Source: Udeniomyces pyricola
Taxonomy: Eukaryota; Basidiomycota; Tremellomycetes; Cystofilobasidiales; Mrakiaceae
DNA length: 64,000 bases
NCBI GenBank assembly: GCA_039545295.1
Contig: BCIK01000004.1
Span: forward strand, 807,389-871,388
Direction of reading: 5' to 3'
In this document: piece by piece, positions 12,801 through 23,782 of the stretch
Numbering within the stretch: position 1 is the stretch's first letter
Layout: every line of letters starts with the position of its first letter
Translations under genes and position numbers: made by a program
The notes under the pieces: model-generated
Databases searched by the model: none
What the model saw: only the letters and a program-made list of their open reading frames with translations
What the model was told of the DNA's origin: nothing

Positions 12801-15800
12801 TCGCTTGGAGAGCGTGTCGATCCGATTCAAGGGCCTGGATCTGAACGTCTCGCGAATTCGCCTCCGCCCTGGAATTATCGAGTTCAGCTTCAAGGGCATC
12901 TGAAGCGGTTTGGCGGACGAGTAGATGATCCTTGAGGTCATCAACCTCTCGCTTAACGGTGGTGATGACGGTCTCCTTTTCGCTGAGCTCGACAGTAAGG
13001 GCGCCAAGATGGGTGGTGAGTTCTTGAAGCTCCGATTCGAGACCCTCGCTGGCCTCTTGTTGTGATGTGAGCTCCGCCTGGATCGTCTCCACTTGGCTGG
13101 TGAGTGACAGGAGCTCTTGGGTCTTGGATTCGAGCTCGAGTCGGAGAGTTTGCGCTTCGGTGTTTGTCTCTTCGTGCTTGGATCCGATGAGCTGAAGCTC
13201 CGTCCGAGCCGTTTCGCGATCGGTGATGGCTTCTTGGAGAGAAAGTCCAATCTGCTTGACTTGAGCCTTTTCGGCGAAGAGCAATGCGACGAGACAGGCA
13301 AGCTGCTCCTCATGTTCTGTCGCAGCCAGATGCGCGTTCGAGGTGGCTGAAGCCATAGCAGACTCGAGTTGCTGGATAAAGTATTGAGCCGCCTTGAGCT
13401 GTTCCTTGACGGCCTCCTCAGCTTCGAGTCGGGCAGCCAGCTGGACTTCGAGTTGCTCTTTCTCGGCGACGGCTTCTTCGAGTTCCGTACCAAGCTCCGA
13501 CAAGTTTTCTTCGGCAAGCTATGTTAAGAGGTTTATGGATGTGGAGAAAGGAAGGACCGATCGTCGTCAACATCTGAGACGATAAAATTCAAGTAAGACA
13601 AGGCACTTGCGTACTTGGTAGGATGTTTTGAGCCTCGTAATCTCGTGTTGCTGAGCCGAAGCTAGATCGGTCCTCCTTTGCAGTCTGGCTGAGATCTCTT
13701 CCTTCTCTTTTTGAATCTTTTCGAGTGCTTCGGAGTGATCCACGATAACCGCAGTGGGCTCGGCTTCTTTGGTAGCAGCAGCAGCCACCACGGCAGCAAG
13801 CTCGCGCGCTTGTTCCTCAATCTTGTGCTCGGCAACCTCCTTTTCTCGAATCAGGTCGTCCATCTGGACCCTCTCACTAGCTAACGAATCCTTCGCCGTT
13901 TGAAGTTCCTGCTCGAGGGCGAGCCGAGTCGCCTCAGCCTCTTGATGCTCTTGGATGGTCGCAGCGATGCGGGTTGCCGAGTCGGCCAGTTGCTCCTGAA
14001 GGCGGGCAATGTCGACTTCGAGGGTAACAACAGAAGTCTTGGTAGTGTCGAGTTGAGCTTGAAGGGATTCGGACAGGGAGAGCGCCTGTTCGGCGACGGT
14101 ACGGTGTTGATCGGTCTCGTCTCGCTCGAGCTCAAGGTCGACTCGAGCGGACTCGAGGGCGGATTGAACAGCATTGGTTTCGGTTTCCTAAGGAGGCCGA
14201 ACGGTATCGAATGTACAGGGTGACACATACTTGAGCTTCAGGCCAAAGACTTGAGATCCAGGAGCCCAGATCGTAAACATTGACTTACGGAGAAAACAAG
14301 GCTGAGCTGAAGCTGAGTTCGTTCCTCGATGAGAGCATTTCTCTCCCCTCTGAGCCTGATGACGGCGTCATGAAGCCGTTGGATGCCAGCAAGTTCCTCT
14401 GGAGTGGGAGCGTACCCACCTTGAGGCGTCGACGGTGAGGGCGGTAGAGGAGTCGATGATGGAGTGGAAGCAGTCTTCAGGGTTGGTGTGACAGTCGAGG
14501 CAACGACCGATTGAGCCCGCTCAAGTGAGGCAGTCAGGTGATCGACTTGCTGGGTCTTGATCTTGAGCTCACTCTCAATGGCTTGAAGTTGATGTGACTG
14601 GGATCGGAGCGATTGCTGAAGGTGGTCTTCGCGCTTGACGGAGACTTCCTCAAGCGTCTTGAGTTCCTCCTCGATTCTTTGTCTCTCGAGGTTAGTCTTC
14701 GCTCGGTCCTCCTCGATGTCGACGAGCTTTTTAGTGAGGTCCTCGCACTCCCTGGTACGATCAACAAGCTCGCTAGAGGCTCTTTCGGTAGCCGTCTCGC
14801 TAGCCATCGAGCGGTCCTTGATGTCGGCCTCCATTCGAGCAAGAGAGGCTTGGGCTTCCAAGAAGGCTGTAAGGGTCGTGTTGAGTTCAGCTTGAAGGGT
14901 ATCGTGAGCGGCTTGGTGAGCTTCCAGCGCGGCCTCGGCCTGTGTTTGAGCGAATCGAATGGGCTCCACCTCGCTTTGCAGACGAGCAAGGGCATCAGAG
15001 AGCGCGCTGTATGCATATCAATGAAGCCAAAGTCAGCAATCGTTTTTCACGAAGAGACATATCTTTCTGAAGGGATTAAGCGAAAATTCAAGAAAACTCA
15101 CGATTTTTCCTCCTCCACCGCAGTAGCCCGAAGCACCTGAGCCCCCATCTCCTTCTCCTTCGCCTCTCTGACTTCCTCGAGTTGCCGTTGGAGCGTCGTC
15201 TTTTCTTCCTCCCAATCCTTCCTCTCCTCAGTCGCCCCAAACTCCAAAGTTTCGAGCTCTGCAACCCTCTCCTTCGATGCCTGCAACTCCAACTCCAATG
15301 CGTCCCTCCGAGTCTTGTACCCTTCCACCTCAACATCGTCAAACGATCTCTTCCTTGTAAGCTCCTCCAATTCCATCACCAGCGCCTCAACCTTCCTCTC
15401 CGCCTCGAGTCTTTGCCCATCGACCTCTTCCAGTCCTCTCAGCTTCTGCTCAAGAATGTCTTTCTCGTCCGTCAACGTTTCAAGCACAAGGCTGTGTTCG
15501 GCAGCGGCGGTAACGGCCTCGGTTTGGAGATGCGAGAGTTCCGAGGTGAGTCGGGTGACTTCGGAGGTGAGTTCGGTGGTGGAGTGCGACAGGGCGTCGC
15601 GGGCTTGTTGGGTGGAAAGGAGATCGGATTCGAAGGCGTCGCGTTGGGCGGTGAAAGCTTCCATTTCGGCAGTGTAGATCTACGGGAGAATGAGGCACGA
15701 GTGGTATGGAAACATGATGAATCAGTGTCACTCAACATACGAGTTTCTCACGTGACTGAGAAACTCTTCTCGCCACGCTATCCTTCAGAACAGCATCTGT

Positions 15801-18256
15801 AGACGAACTTACCTCGAACTCTCCTTTGGTCTTTCGTAGCTCATCCTTAACCTGTTCTTCTCGCTCGATTCCCTCCTTGACCTCTTGCTCAAGATCGGTG
15901 ATGGCCTCTTGGGCTTTAATGAGTTGTTTGGAGATATCTTCGTGCTCGGCTCGGGCGGCTTCAATTTCGGTTTCAAGCTCGTTCAAGCGGGCGATCGACT
16001 CGGGGTTGGAGGTCACGGCGACAGAAGATGCGGCATGTTGGGCACGAAGGGCTGAAGAGATGAGATGTAAAGAAAGGAGAAGCGCGGTGAGATTTCAGGG
16101 GAGAAAAGCCATCGACACCACCCTTGACCACTGGGTATACATGTCTCCCCACCTTACACCTGAGGAAGACAAGCGAGAAGACCACTTACTGGCAATCTCT
16201 TGGTCCTTCTGGAGTAAGACGTCGTCTCCATCTCGAAGCTCCAACTCAAGACTCTCCTTGTCACGTCGAAGACTCGCGAGTTCCCTCTGGAGCTGTCGGG
16301 TAGTCTTGTCGCCCTCTGTAGTGGCAGTTGAGATGGAAGACAGAGTAGAAGAAGTAGAGGAGGCGAGGGCAGAGGTGGATGACAAGGTCGCGAGATCCGA
16401 TTCGAGAGTAGTGATGCGAGCTTGGAACGAAGCGACAATGGTATCGTGCTCCTCACGTTGGATGGATGAAGTAGGGGTGTTTGTTTGGATAGAGGCAGGA
16501 GTCGTTGATGATGCCACCTCCTTGGCCTCCGCTAGGAGTTTCTCCAGCGTTTTCTTCTCGTCTTTGAGTGTCCTGACACTATCCTCTGCGCTTCTGAGCT
16601 CCTCTCGAGTCCTTTCTTCTTCCTCCTCGAGCTCATCGACGCGCTTCTCCAACCGCTTGACCACTTCTTCTCTGTCCCTTCCTTCCTCCCTGAATCTCTC
16701 CTTCTCGCTCTCCACTAATCTCCTGAGCTTCTCCACTTCGCCTTCCCCTGCTTCCTGCATCTTCAATCCTTCCCTCAGCGCGTCTCTCTCCTCTTCCAAC
16801 TCCTCTACCTTGTCCTTAAGCCCCTCAATTTCTCTTCCGATCGCACGCTTGTACGCAATATTTTCGTTCTCGAGCCGGAGAGTAGCCGTTTGAGCCGAGG
16901 CGAGTTTCGTCCGCAGGGGTTCGAGAGAAGCTTCAGTCGTGAGAAGGACGGATTGGAGCGTCTCAAGTTGGGCTTCGAGCGAAGTGATGGTGGAAGAAGA
17001 GGAAAGGGAGTTGGAGCGGCGACGTGAAGTTGGTTTGAGAGATGTTGAAGGAGAAGAGGGGTGACGACGACGCGCCGGGGAGGTAGAGTCACCGTTACCA
17101 AAGAACGATTGGTTGGGTCGAGAGGAGCTCGATGAGGACCCAAGTACTCCCGACTGAAGACGGGGCCATAGGATGAACATGTAGTGAGTGAATTGTACAG
17201 ATAAGGCTTCGAGGATTGATACGAGGTTCTTGGGGGCAAGAAGAGATAGCGTACCGAATGTTCCTCCTGCAGCCGCTGATTCTGGGCCTGGAGAACCGAC
17301 ACTTGAGTTTCAAGCTCGAGCATCTTGTTTCGATCTTGACTTGAGGCAGATTGCTGGGGCCCCATCGCAGGATTGATAAGCGTGTCAGCATGTGCCTCGT
17401 AATCTAGGAACGAATAAAAATCTGAGTACACGTCGCCTCCAAGACGGTGTATGTTGCCACTTACACTTGCACCCAAACCGGACGCTTCTCCCTCTAGTTT
17501 CCTGACCTCCCTCTCCAACGCTTTGCACTTTTCCTCCAGCTTGGCCTTCTCTTCTTTGATCTTACCGAGGCCATCGTTGTTTTGGATACCGTCAAGTTCC
17601 CACATGAGCTCGGCTTGCTTGGTCGATTTGGATTCGAGCGCGAGGCGGGCATGTGCAGACTCGAGGGCGGTATCGGCGTTGGCGAGGCGGAACTCGAGTT
17701 GTTTGAGATCCTGGAGGACAGAAGGAAGTACAACAAGATACAGTATAAGATCAATGTGATAATAGATGTGTTTCTCTTTGTCCAACAGAAGCTAGCTGGG
17801 CCAGGCTTCAGGACCAGAAAGACAGGGCTCGCCTTAGTTGCCTTTGCCAGGGCCGTCTCGTGTCGATTAGCGTTATCTGCTTCTTGTTGGAGCTGTTCGA
17901 ATTGGAGCAGCAGACCACTAGCAATCAGCATTCGCTGTATCGGAGTCGATCCGTAAAAAGAGAGCAAAGAATACGATACCTGGTAGACGGCATCATCGCG
18001 AGCGCGCTTGATTTCATCAAAGCTCTCCTTCATCTTGAAGAGCTCGTTCTGTTGCGACTGCACCTGTACATCTGGTTGGGTTTTTTTTATGTCAAGTGCA
18101 TACGATGTCAAGGTTAGTGTGTGATAAAGCTTTGATGAAACAGAGCTTAGGAGAGCGTGCTAGAGTGATTTTATGGGATAGAGGCTGACCTCGTTCTTTG
18201 AGCTGGCGTTTGAGCTGTTTGTTTTCGCGCTCGAGACCGTCGGTCCCAAAGTCCAT
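9810..18256 (-). CDS. Giant coiled-coil protein, 2,331 residues, function not recognised
   Basis: Fourteen exons (minus strand): 18190-18256, 17980-18071, 17833-17892, 17465-17710, 17255-17353, 16190-17153, 15813-16051, 15102-15679, 14289-15006, 13615-14187, 11432-13518, 11069-11301, 10898-10940, 9810-10806. Every junction keeps phase, which supports the model. The protein starts MDFGTDGLERENKQLKRQLK, has a short Ser/Arg-rich spacer around residues 190-230, then about 1,700 residues of nearly continuous Glu/Leu/Ala/Ser heptads. It ends in a Pro/Ser/Ala-rich basic tail closing with DDLMAKLKTMRGAR. No motor, CAP-Gly, armadillo, GRIP or kinase domain was seen, so it is not Uso1, kinesin or CLIP-like. 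A golgin, spindle/septum scaffold or Tpr/Mlp-like role is possible but unproven. Intron 3 (17711-17832) appears to use a GC donor. Confidence 0.85.
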
Positions 18257-18970
18257 GACGGGCGGGGTAGTTTGTGAGGATTGGACGATGAATGAGCCAG
18301 TATGGATGTGGGTTTGGCTATGGCTATGGGTGTGACTATGCCTTTAGGTGATAGGAAGGGGATGATCAATGGCGGCGGACAGATTGACGGTCCAGAGGTA
18401 GCAGAAGGCGGCGGAAGGTGTGTATGGAGGAGTTCGCTGGAAGGGTTGGTTGGTTTGGCTTGTTGTTTCTCGACAAGTTCGACGCGTCTCCGTCGCGTCG
18501 CATGGATGTGTCGATGCACGATGTGGGATGATTCCTCGGGTTACGTGTTGAATAATATGCTTTGATCTATGATTTGAATCTCGTTTCTTTCCTCGTCGAC
18601 TCGTTTTCGCTCAATATCGTTCCGCCTAGCTTCTATGATAATGTGTATGGGCATCAAAGCCTATCATCACTCGTCGACTATCGAACGGCAGTCAAAGATT
18701 GATGTCATACATGCAATATATATTATACCGTGTCGGTCCAGGTCGATGATGGTCGCAGATGCGGTAGAAAATCCATCGGCGAGCGCCGACACGAGCGTCG
18801 CCAATCCTTTTGGTGAGTCCAAAGATCTCAACGACATGATCAGTCCTTGATCAGTCTCAGCTAACTCCTTGCAACTTCACACCACCGTCGTTCTCCTTTC
18901 ACGATCCCTCCATCAGCTCTCTGATTGAGGCATCTTGTTTCCCACCCTTCTCTCTAATCTTGTCTCCCTC
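18257..18970. promoter_or_regulatory. Divergent promoter region between the coiled-coil and MBOAT genes
   Basis: 714 bp separate the two divergent start codons, so both 5' regulatory regions must lie here. A candidate TATA-like element (atatatattatacc) sits at about 18715-18730. A short plus-strand frame beginning at 18748 (MVADAVENPSAS) stops before the MBOAT start and is not obviously coding. Confidence 0.5.
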
Positions 18971-21296
18971 ATGTCCGCCTCGTCACCTGCCAGCGGACCC
19001 CTCTGGTCACCACCCTCTTCCAAATCCCCCATCGTCTCTCCTATTCCCTTGCTCCTCCCACATTTCCTTCTTTTCCTCGCGCTCCTTTACCCAACTATCC
19101 CTACCAACAGCTCCTCTTCTCGACAACACACCATCTACTCTCCTCATCGCACCATTTTTCTCCCATTCATTCTTCTCGCTCACACCTATGCCGCCACGCA
19201 GTACACTACTGGCAATCCTGCGGGGGACTATGGGCTCGTCACCGGCGCCGTCACCATGGCTTTCAAAGCGATCGATCTCCTCTGGTTAGGCCAGCCTCAA
19301 GAACGTTTTTTCAGGCTCGATGACCCTTCTACAATGACGCCTCAGAGCCTTATAGAGGAAAAGGAGAAGACGAAGAGCGGTGGCTTGAATTCGACTGATG
19401 GCAGTGTCGGGACGGAACCACATGCAAGTAGAAAGGACGTCACACGTACAGCCAGTACACCAAGGAATACTGGGATATCAGTGACATCAAGGCCATGGGG
19501 AGAGAAAGTCAAATGGGCATTGGACCTTATGTGGAATCTTCGAGGGATCGGATGGAACTGGGTAAGATGGCTTGTAGTAGCTTCTTTTCATCGTGCCCAA
19601 ATCGTTTCTTTTTCTTGGTCTCCTGCTCCACCATCTACCATTCTGCGTCAAACCAGCTTCTTCATCACGGCCTCGGGCGAAAGCCTCATTGTTCTCAACA
19701 TGACACACAGACATACATGCACACAGTCTATTCTCAATCGTCATCAAATCACTCACCCTGTTCCGCAAATCAAGAATACTGACGTTATTCATGAATTTGT
19801 GATCAATTCATAAACTCTAACGCAATGCGCGCCTGTCCTTTCGCTTTCTCTTCGTCCCCTCAATCAGGAAATCCCCTCTGTGCCCTCCTCAACCCCAATG
19901 ACGAAACGCACGTTCTATGTCTCCCAGGGCCGTAAACTCATCTTGATGTATCTGACGATGGACATGGTTGCGTGTTCGATCTTGTTCCCTGTTTTTGCAT
20001 GTAGCGTCTCGCTCAATTTAGTTGACTGTGCCCCTGTCTATCCCTGAATTGCGAAACCCCTCTCCGCCCCCCTGCCCTATCTTCTTCATTCTCGACTCAG
20101 CTCTCAATCTACATGCAATCTACGCCCTACTTTACTCCCTCTCTAGTCGTCTCACCTGACAACCTCTCCATCCCACCTCCAGCCGGTCCATCCTCCAACC
20201 TTCTTCTCCAGAAACTCACCACCCGAGCCTCGGGAGCCCTCGCCAGTTTCCTCGGCCTCAACATCCAATTCACCTGGCTCAGTCTCCTTGCCGTCTCGGT
20301 CGGCTGGGGCAGCGTCAGAGAATGGTCCTCTCTGTTCAATTGGGAAGAAGGATGGAGGGATGGAGCGAGTCTAGCTAGGTTTTGGTTCGTCCGCTTCAAT
20401 ATTTCCTTAGATCATATGCCTCTCTATTATCGATGCCTCTCTTTCTTCTTCGTCTTCTCTTCGCCGTTCCACATCGTGTTTCGCGTCTGAAGTCGGACAT
20501 GTGCTTAGGATGTGGTGTCAGAGTATCCGTCTCACTTTGTATCATCACCTCTCTGTTTCTCTGTTTCCGTTCCTACATACATGATGGTCTCCTGCTTGAT
20601 CAGGGGAAGGATTTGGCAACAATCATATCGAGTAAGTCACACTTCTCTCTTCGTCTTGGTCATGTTCAACGTCCTTGTTTTTCGTCTTCTTCCGAGTCCA
20701 TCTGGAACTGACATTCTCCTCACAAAAAAAAAAACTAATTTTTTTTGCTAACACTCTCTCGCGTCGTCCTCCTTCTCCTCCCACTCATTCGTCATCAACC
20801 CACCACCCATCCCTAGCGTTCCTTCACGACCCTTCCAACGCTCTTCTTCCCACCCAACCCATCCTCCTCCTTCTCCTCCTTCCTCCACTCCCTCCTTCCC
20901 TTCATCCTCTCATCTTTCCTCCACACAACCGGATCCTGGTCCCTCCTTCACACGCCTCAAGTCTTCAATCCTCTCCTTCCTGGTGCCGCCCAATTCTTCC
21001 TCCTCCAACCCCTAGGACTCGCATTCGAACGAACCATCCTCATCCCCTCTCTCAACCTCCTCCTCTTCTCCCCTCCCCACTCAACAACAACGACGACGAC
21101 GTCACCGACGAAACCTCGTCATCGAGTCGGTGCGCGAGGATGGTCGTTCTGGGTGATGTGGTTGTGGACGATCGGATGGCTCTTTGGCACGTGCGGCGGC
21201 GCGTTGGAAGAAGCCGTCCGAGGTGGGTTATGGACGGTCGAAGGCGTCCCTTTTAGCGTCATCACATGGGCAATGGAGAAGATGAAGGGGATTTGA
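18971..21296 (+). CDS. Wax-synthase-type membrane-bound O-acyltransferase (MBOAT_2)
   Basis: Five exons: 18971-19561, 19868-19966, 20101-20384, 20604-20631, 20817-21296; 493 residues. The 28-nt fourth exon completes the family motif FWGRIWQQSYRR. Other family features are the MWNLRGIGWNW block at the exon 1 end, RKLILMYLTMDMLSIYM, several hydrophobic helices (IPLLLPHFLLFLALLYP, IQFTWLSLLAVSV, WSFWVMWLWTIGWLFG), and a conserved-looking His in LSSFLHTTGSW, which would be the MBOAT active-site His. Fungal relatives acylate alcohol or sterol-like acceptors in the ER. Substrate cannot be read from the sequence. The common FWGRxWHQ form has Gln in place of His here. The start at 18971 is the first ATG of the open frame. 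Confidence 0.85.
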
Positions 21297-21825
21297 GAGG
21301 CATGGTAAAAGATAGGAGGAACAAGAGATGATGAGGAAAAAGAGGTGACGAGGAAGGGAAGATGCGAAATTGGGGAGTAGGGGGATCAGGATAGCTGAAG
21401 GAAAAGGCTATATGAACAGCGGAGGCTATAGAGTCATGAGGATTGTTGGTTGTTATTGGAGAGAGGCGTAGGATCAGAACAGGAGGGGAAGAGGGGCGGC
21501 TGGCGCAGGGTAGGAGGTGTTATGTGTGGTACTACCCTGGAAGGGTGTATATATGTGTCATGTCAATCATGCAATGAATCGGAGAACTGCAACAAGCCGA
21601 GTCGTGTCGAGTCGAGTCGCGAAGAAACCAGCTCGATTGACTCTCCCTCCCTCCTCCTCCTTCTGAGTCCCCCTTTCGATCTCTGTTTCCTCCCCCCCCC
21701 CCCCCCCCCCCCTCCTCCCCCCCCCTTCCCCTCCCTCTTTTCCCCCCCCCCCCCCCCCCCCCCCCCCCCGCCTGCCCCTCCTAAAGAAAAAAAAAAAAAC
21801 TTGAAGACAGATTCTATAACGCCTT
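21297..21825. other. Intergenic region with long C tracts
   Basis: Separates the 3' ends of the MBOAT gene (+) and the RPR2-like gene (-). It contains two near-adjacent C runs (below) and an A13 run around 21787-21799. No gene is supported; the plus-strand proline-rich frame at 21450-21839 is a by-product of the C runs. Confidence 0.5.
21692..21769. repeat. Poly-C tracts (C21 and C28)
   Basis: C21 at 21692-21712, a mixed C/T spacer, then C28 at 21742-21769. On the minus strand this is G-rich and could fold as a G-quadruplex. Run length may be inaccurate because sequencing of such runs is unreliable. Confidence 0.85.
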
Positions 21826-23368
21826 CTAAAAAGGCTTGAGTTCCCCTAGAGCACCCTCTGCGATCCATCGAGCGTGTCCGACGCCCTGGCGCTCAGACAG
21901 CAATGCATGTCGTGCTTTCGCGCGATGTCTCTTCGTCGATCGACCGCTCGAGTTGAGTGATGCAGGCAGCTCTTTGTCATGCGCAGCCAAAGACCCACAT
22001 GGAGCGAGAGCTAGGCCGGTCACGGAAAGGGAAGATGAAGGTGAGATAGAAGGGGTTTCCAAAGGCAACGAAGTGGTCTGGTTGGAAGGAGAACGTGTCG
22101 ATTCGATTGATGCAGGAGGGAGAGGTGGGTTTGATGAAACTGCTTCCGATGAAGTAGGTTCGATGAACGGAGAAGGAAATTCGACGAGAGGTGGGAGAGG
22201 GATCGACCGAGCACACATGCAGAAGGAACAGGTTTGGCGAACGACGTTGACATGCGACGCAGATGCTGAGTTTCGGATGGTTGATCGATAACAAGAGAGA
22301 AACAGGGGTTGGATTTGTTTGGTTCGTATGTTTGAGCATAGGGCGAAGGAAGTATTTGGGAGGAAAAAGAAGAATTAACGTAATGTGAGGACAAAGCATC
22401 CCAAGACGAGAAGGGAAGGGGATCTCAGCTTCTCCTTTGTACTCTTCCACTTTCTTCAACGAGCAAAGAAAAGAAAAAAAAAGATTGATCTAGAAAGAAG
22501 AAGGAAGAGCATATTCCAACCCTCTCGATGATCAGCCAGGAACGTACGTTTGACTTTGATGGTCGCGTTGATACCGGGAATCAACACGCTCGAACACGTC
22601 TTGCAAATGGATCGCTTGAAACTCGGATCTCTGATGAGTTCCACCGTTGTCGATGAGGATTGGAACGACAAGTGAATCGTGAGGAGTAGGTGGAAGAACA
22701 AAACAGACTTTCGTGTTAGGTTGAACGTGGCAATTATCGCTTGCTCGCCGGTCATTATAACAAGGAGAATGCGTCCTCAAGTTGTCCCAGCAGATACGAC
22801 GTTCCTCTTGCCTATTCTGGAAACATTCGAAAAAAGAAAGGAAAAAGAACAACCTGACTTACAATCTCGCTTTGTTGTGCACGGCAATGTCATGGATCCC
22901 TCTTCCAATACTGCGAGCAAGCCGGTTCAGACTCCCCGGTCGGCCATCATGGTCGTCTTTGCGACTGTGCTCTCGCTTTCGTCGCTTTCGTGGCGTGGTA
23001 CCGGGAGAAGAAAAGGCTTGGTGCGGAGCATCCAGAGGAGGACTGGGGTCCACTGTTGGCTGGTGTTTTCTGTACTGTTCTTGGCTGTGGCGTGACATGT
23101 TGTTCCCTTCCCCTTCACTTTGCCTCGCCGAGCCAACGGCACTCTCTTTATTCCAGTCCCTTCCATTCACAGATCTTACCATAGCCTTTCTACTTCCGCC
23201 CGAGGCAGCGGTAGCAATGTCCTGCTGAGATTGATGGAGATACGACGCCGCCTGATGCATGAACGAAAGTCGGAGGAGCAGGTCTTTGTTCTGGATGAAG
23301 GCCGAGGGTGCAGGAGCCGGTTTCGTATTGGGGTTCTTGAGTCGATTGGTTTCTTTAGACTTGGCCAT
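21826..23368 (-). CDS. RPR2: RNase P/MRP zinc-ribbon subunit (Rpr2/Rpp21/Snm1 family)
   Basis: Three exons (minus): 22863-23368, 22548-22630, 21826-22265; 342 residues. The N-terminus has the family helix (NKDLLLRLSFMHQAASYL). The zinc ribbon is formed by two Cys pairs: KRSICKTCSSVLIPG in exon 2 and HVNVVRQTCSFCMCARSIP in exon 3. The model matches the Rpp21 layout DPSxKRxxCxxCxxxLxPG ... CxxC. It is longer than human Rpp21 (about 154 residues) because of a basic linker after the first helix and a Ser/Pro-rich tail. The protein belongs to the nuclear RNase P holoenzyme that trims tRNA 5' leaders. In yeasts the family splits into Rpr2 (RNase P) and Snm1 (RNase MRP), and the sequence alone does not separate these. 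The exon 1-2 junction uses an acceptor that directly yields RLDPSFKR. Confidence 0.88.
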
Positions 23369-23782
23369 AATAGGAGAGGTACAGGTAGATGCGCGAGATA
23401 TGAGAGATTGAGCGAGGGAGGGATTTCTGAAATGGACGTGAGGAAGGAGATCCAGGGTCGACGTTCGGCAGAAACCGAGAGACGCGGCAGGCCGACGCGA
23501 CTAATTGATAGACAGACATCTTTCGATGATTAGTTCTTGTATACAATTTTGCAATGACTGCAAGATCATTGACGATATGATAGTACACAATCAGACATGT
23601 CACAAGTCACTCGTCGATATATAACAGTGACTCACGCATGCGCAATTTTTGTCGACACCCGCGAGATGTTGCTCAACCTTGCACGCGATGCACATCAACC
23701 GATTTTTTCACCTCAAGACGAGTACAATATCTACCAGCTGCAGTCGACCTACAGCGTAGATCACAGTAATGGAGAGGATCAC
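23369..23782. other. Short intergenic region, RPR2 upstream / BCS1 downstream
   Basis: 414 bp between two minus-strand genes. AT-richer DNA (23510-23660) suits the RPR2-like promoter, with atatataacagtgac at about 23617. No other feature was seen. Confidence 0.4.

Noticed and set aside
15826..16893. 355-residue plus-strand ORF antisense to the coiled-coil gene
   Set aside because: Ser/Leu-rich composition is the mirror of Glu/Lys/Leu heptads on the other strand. It crosses exon and intron of the real gene and has no domain.
22782..23228. 148-residue plus-strand ORF over the RPR2-like first exon
   Set aside because: Antisense shadow. The minus frame has the Rpr2 helix and splices to the zinc ribbon.
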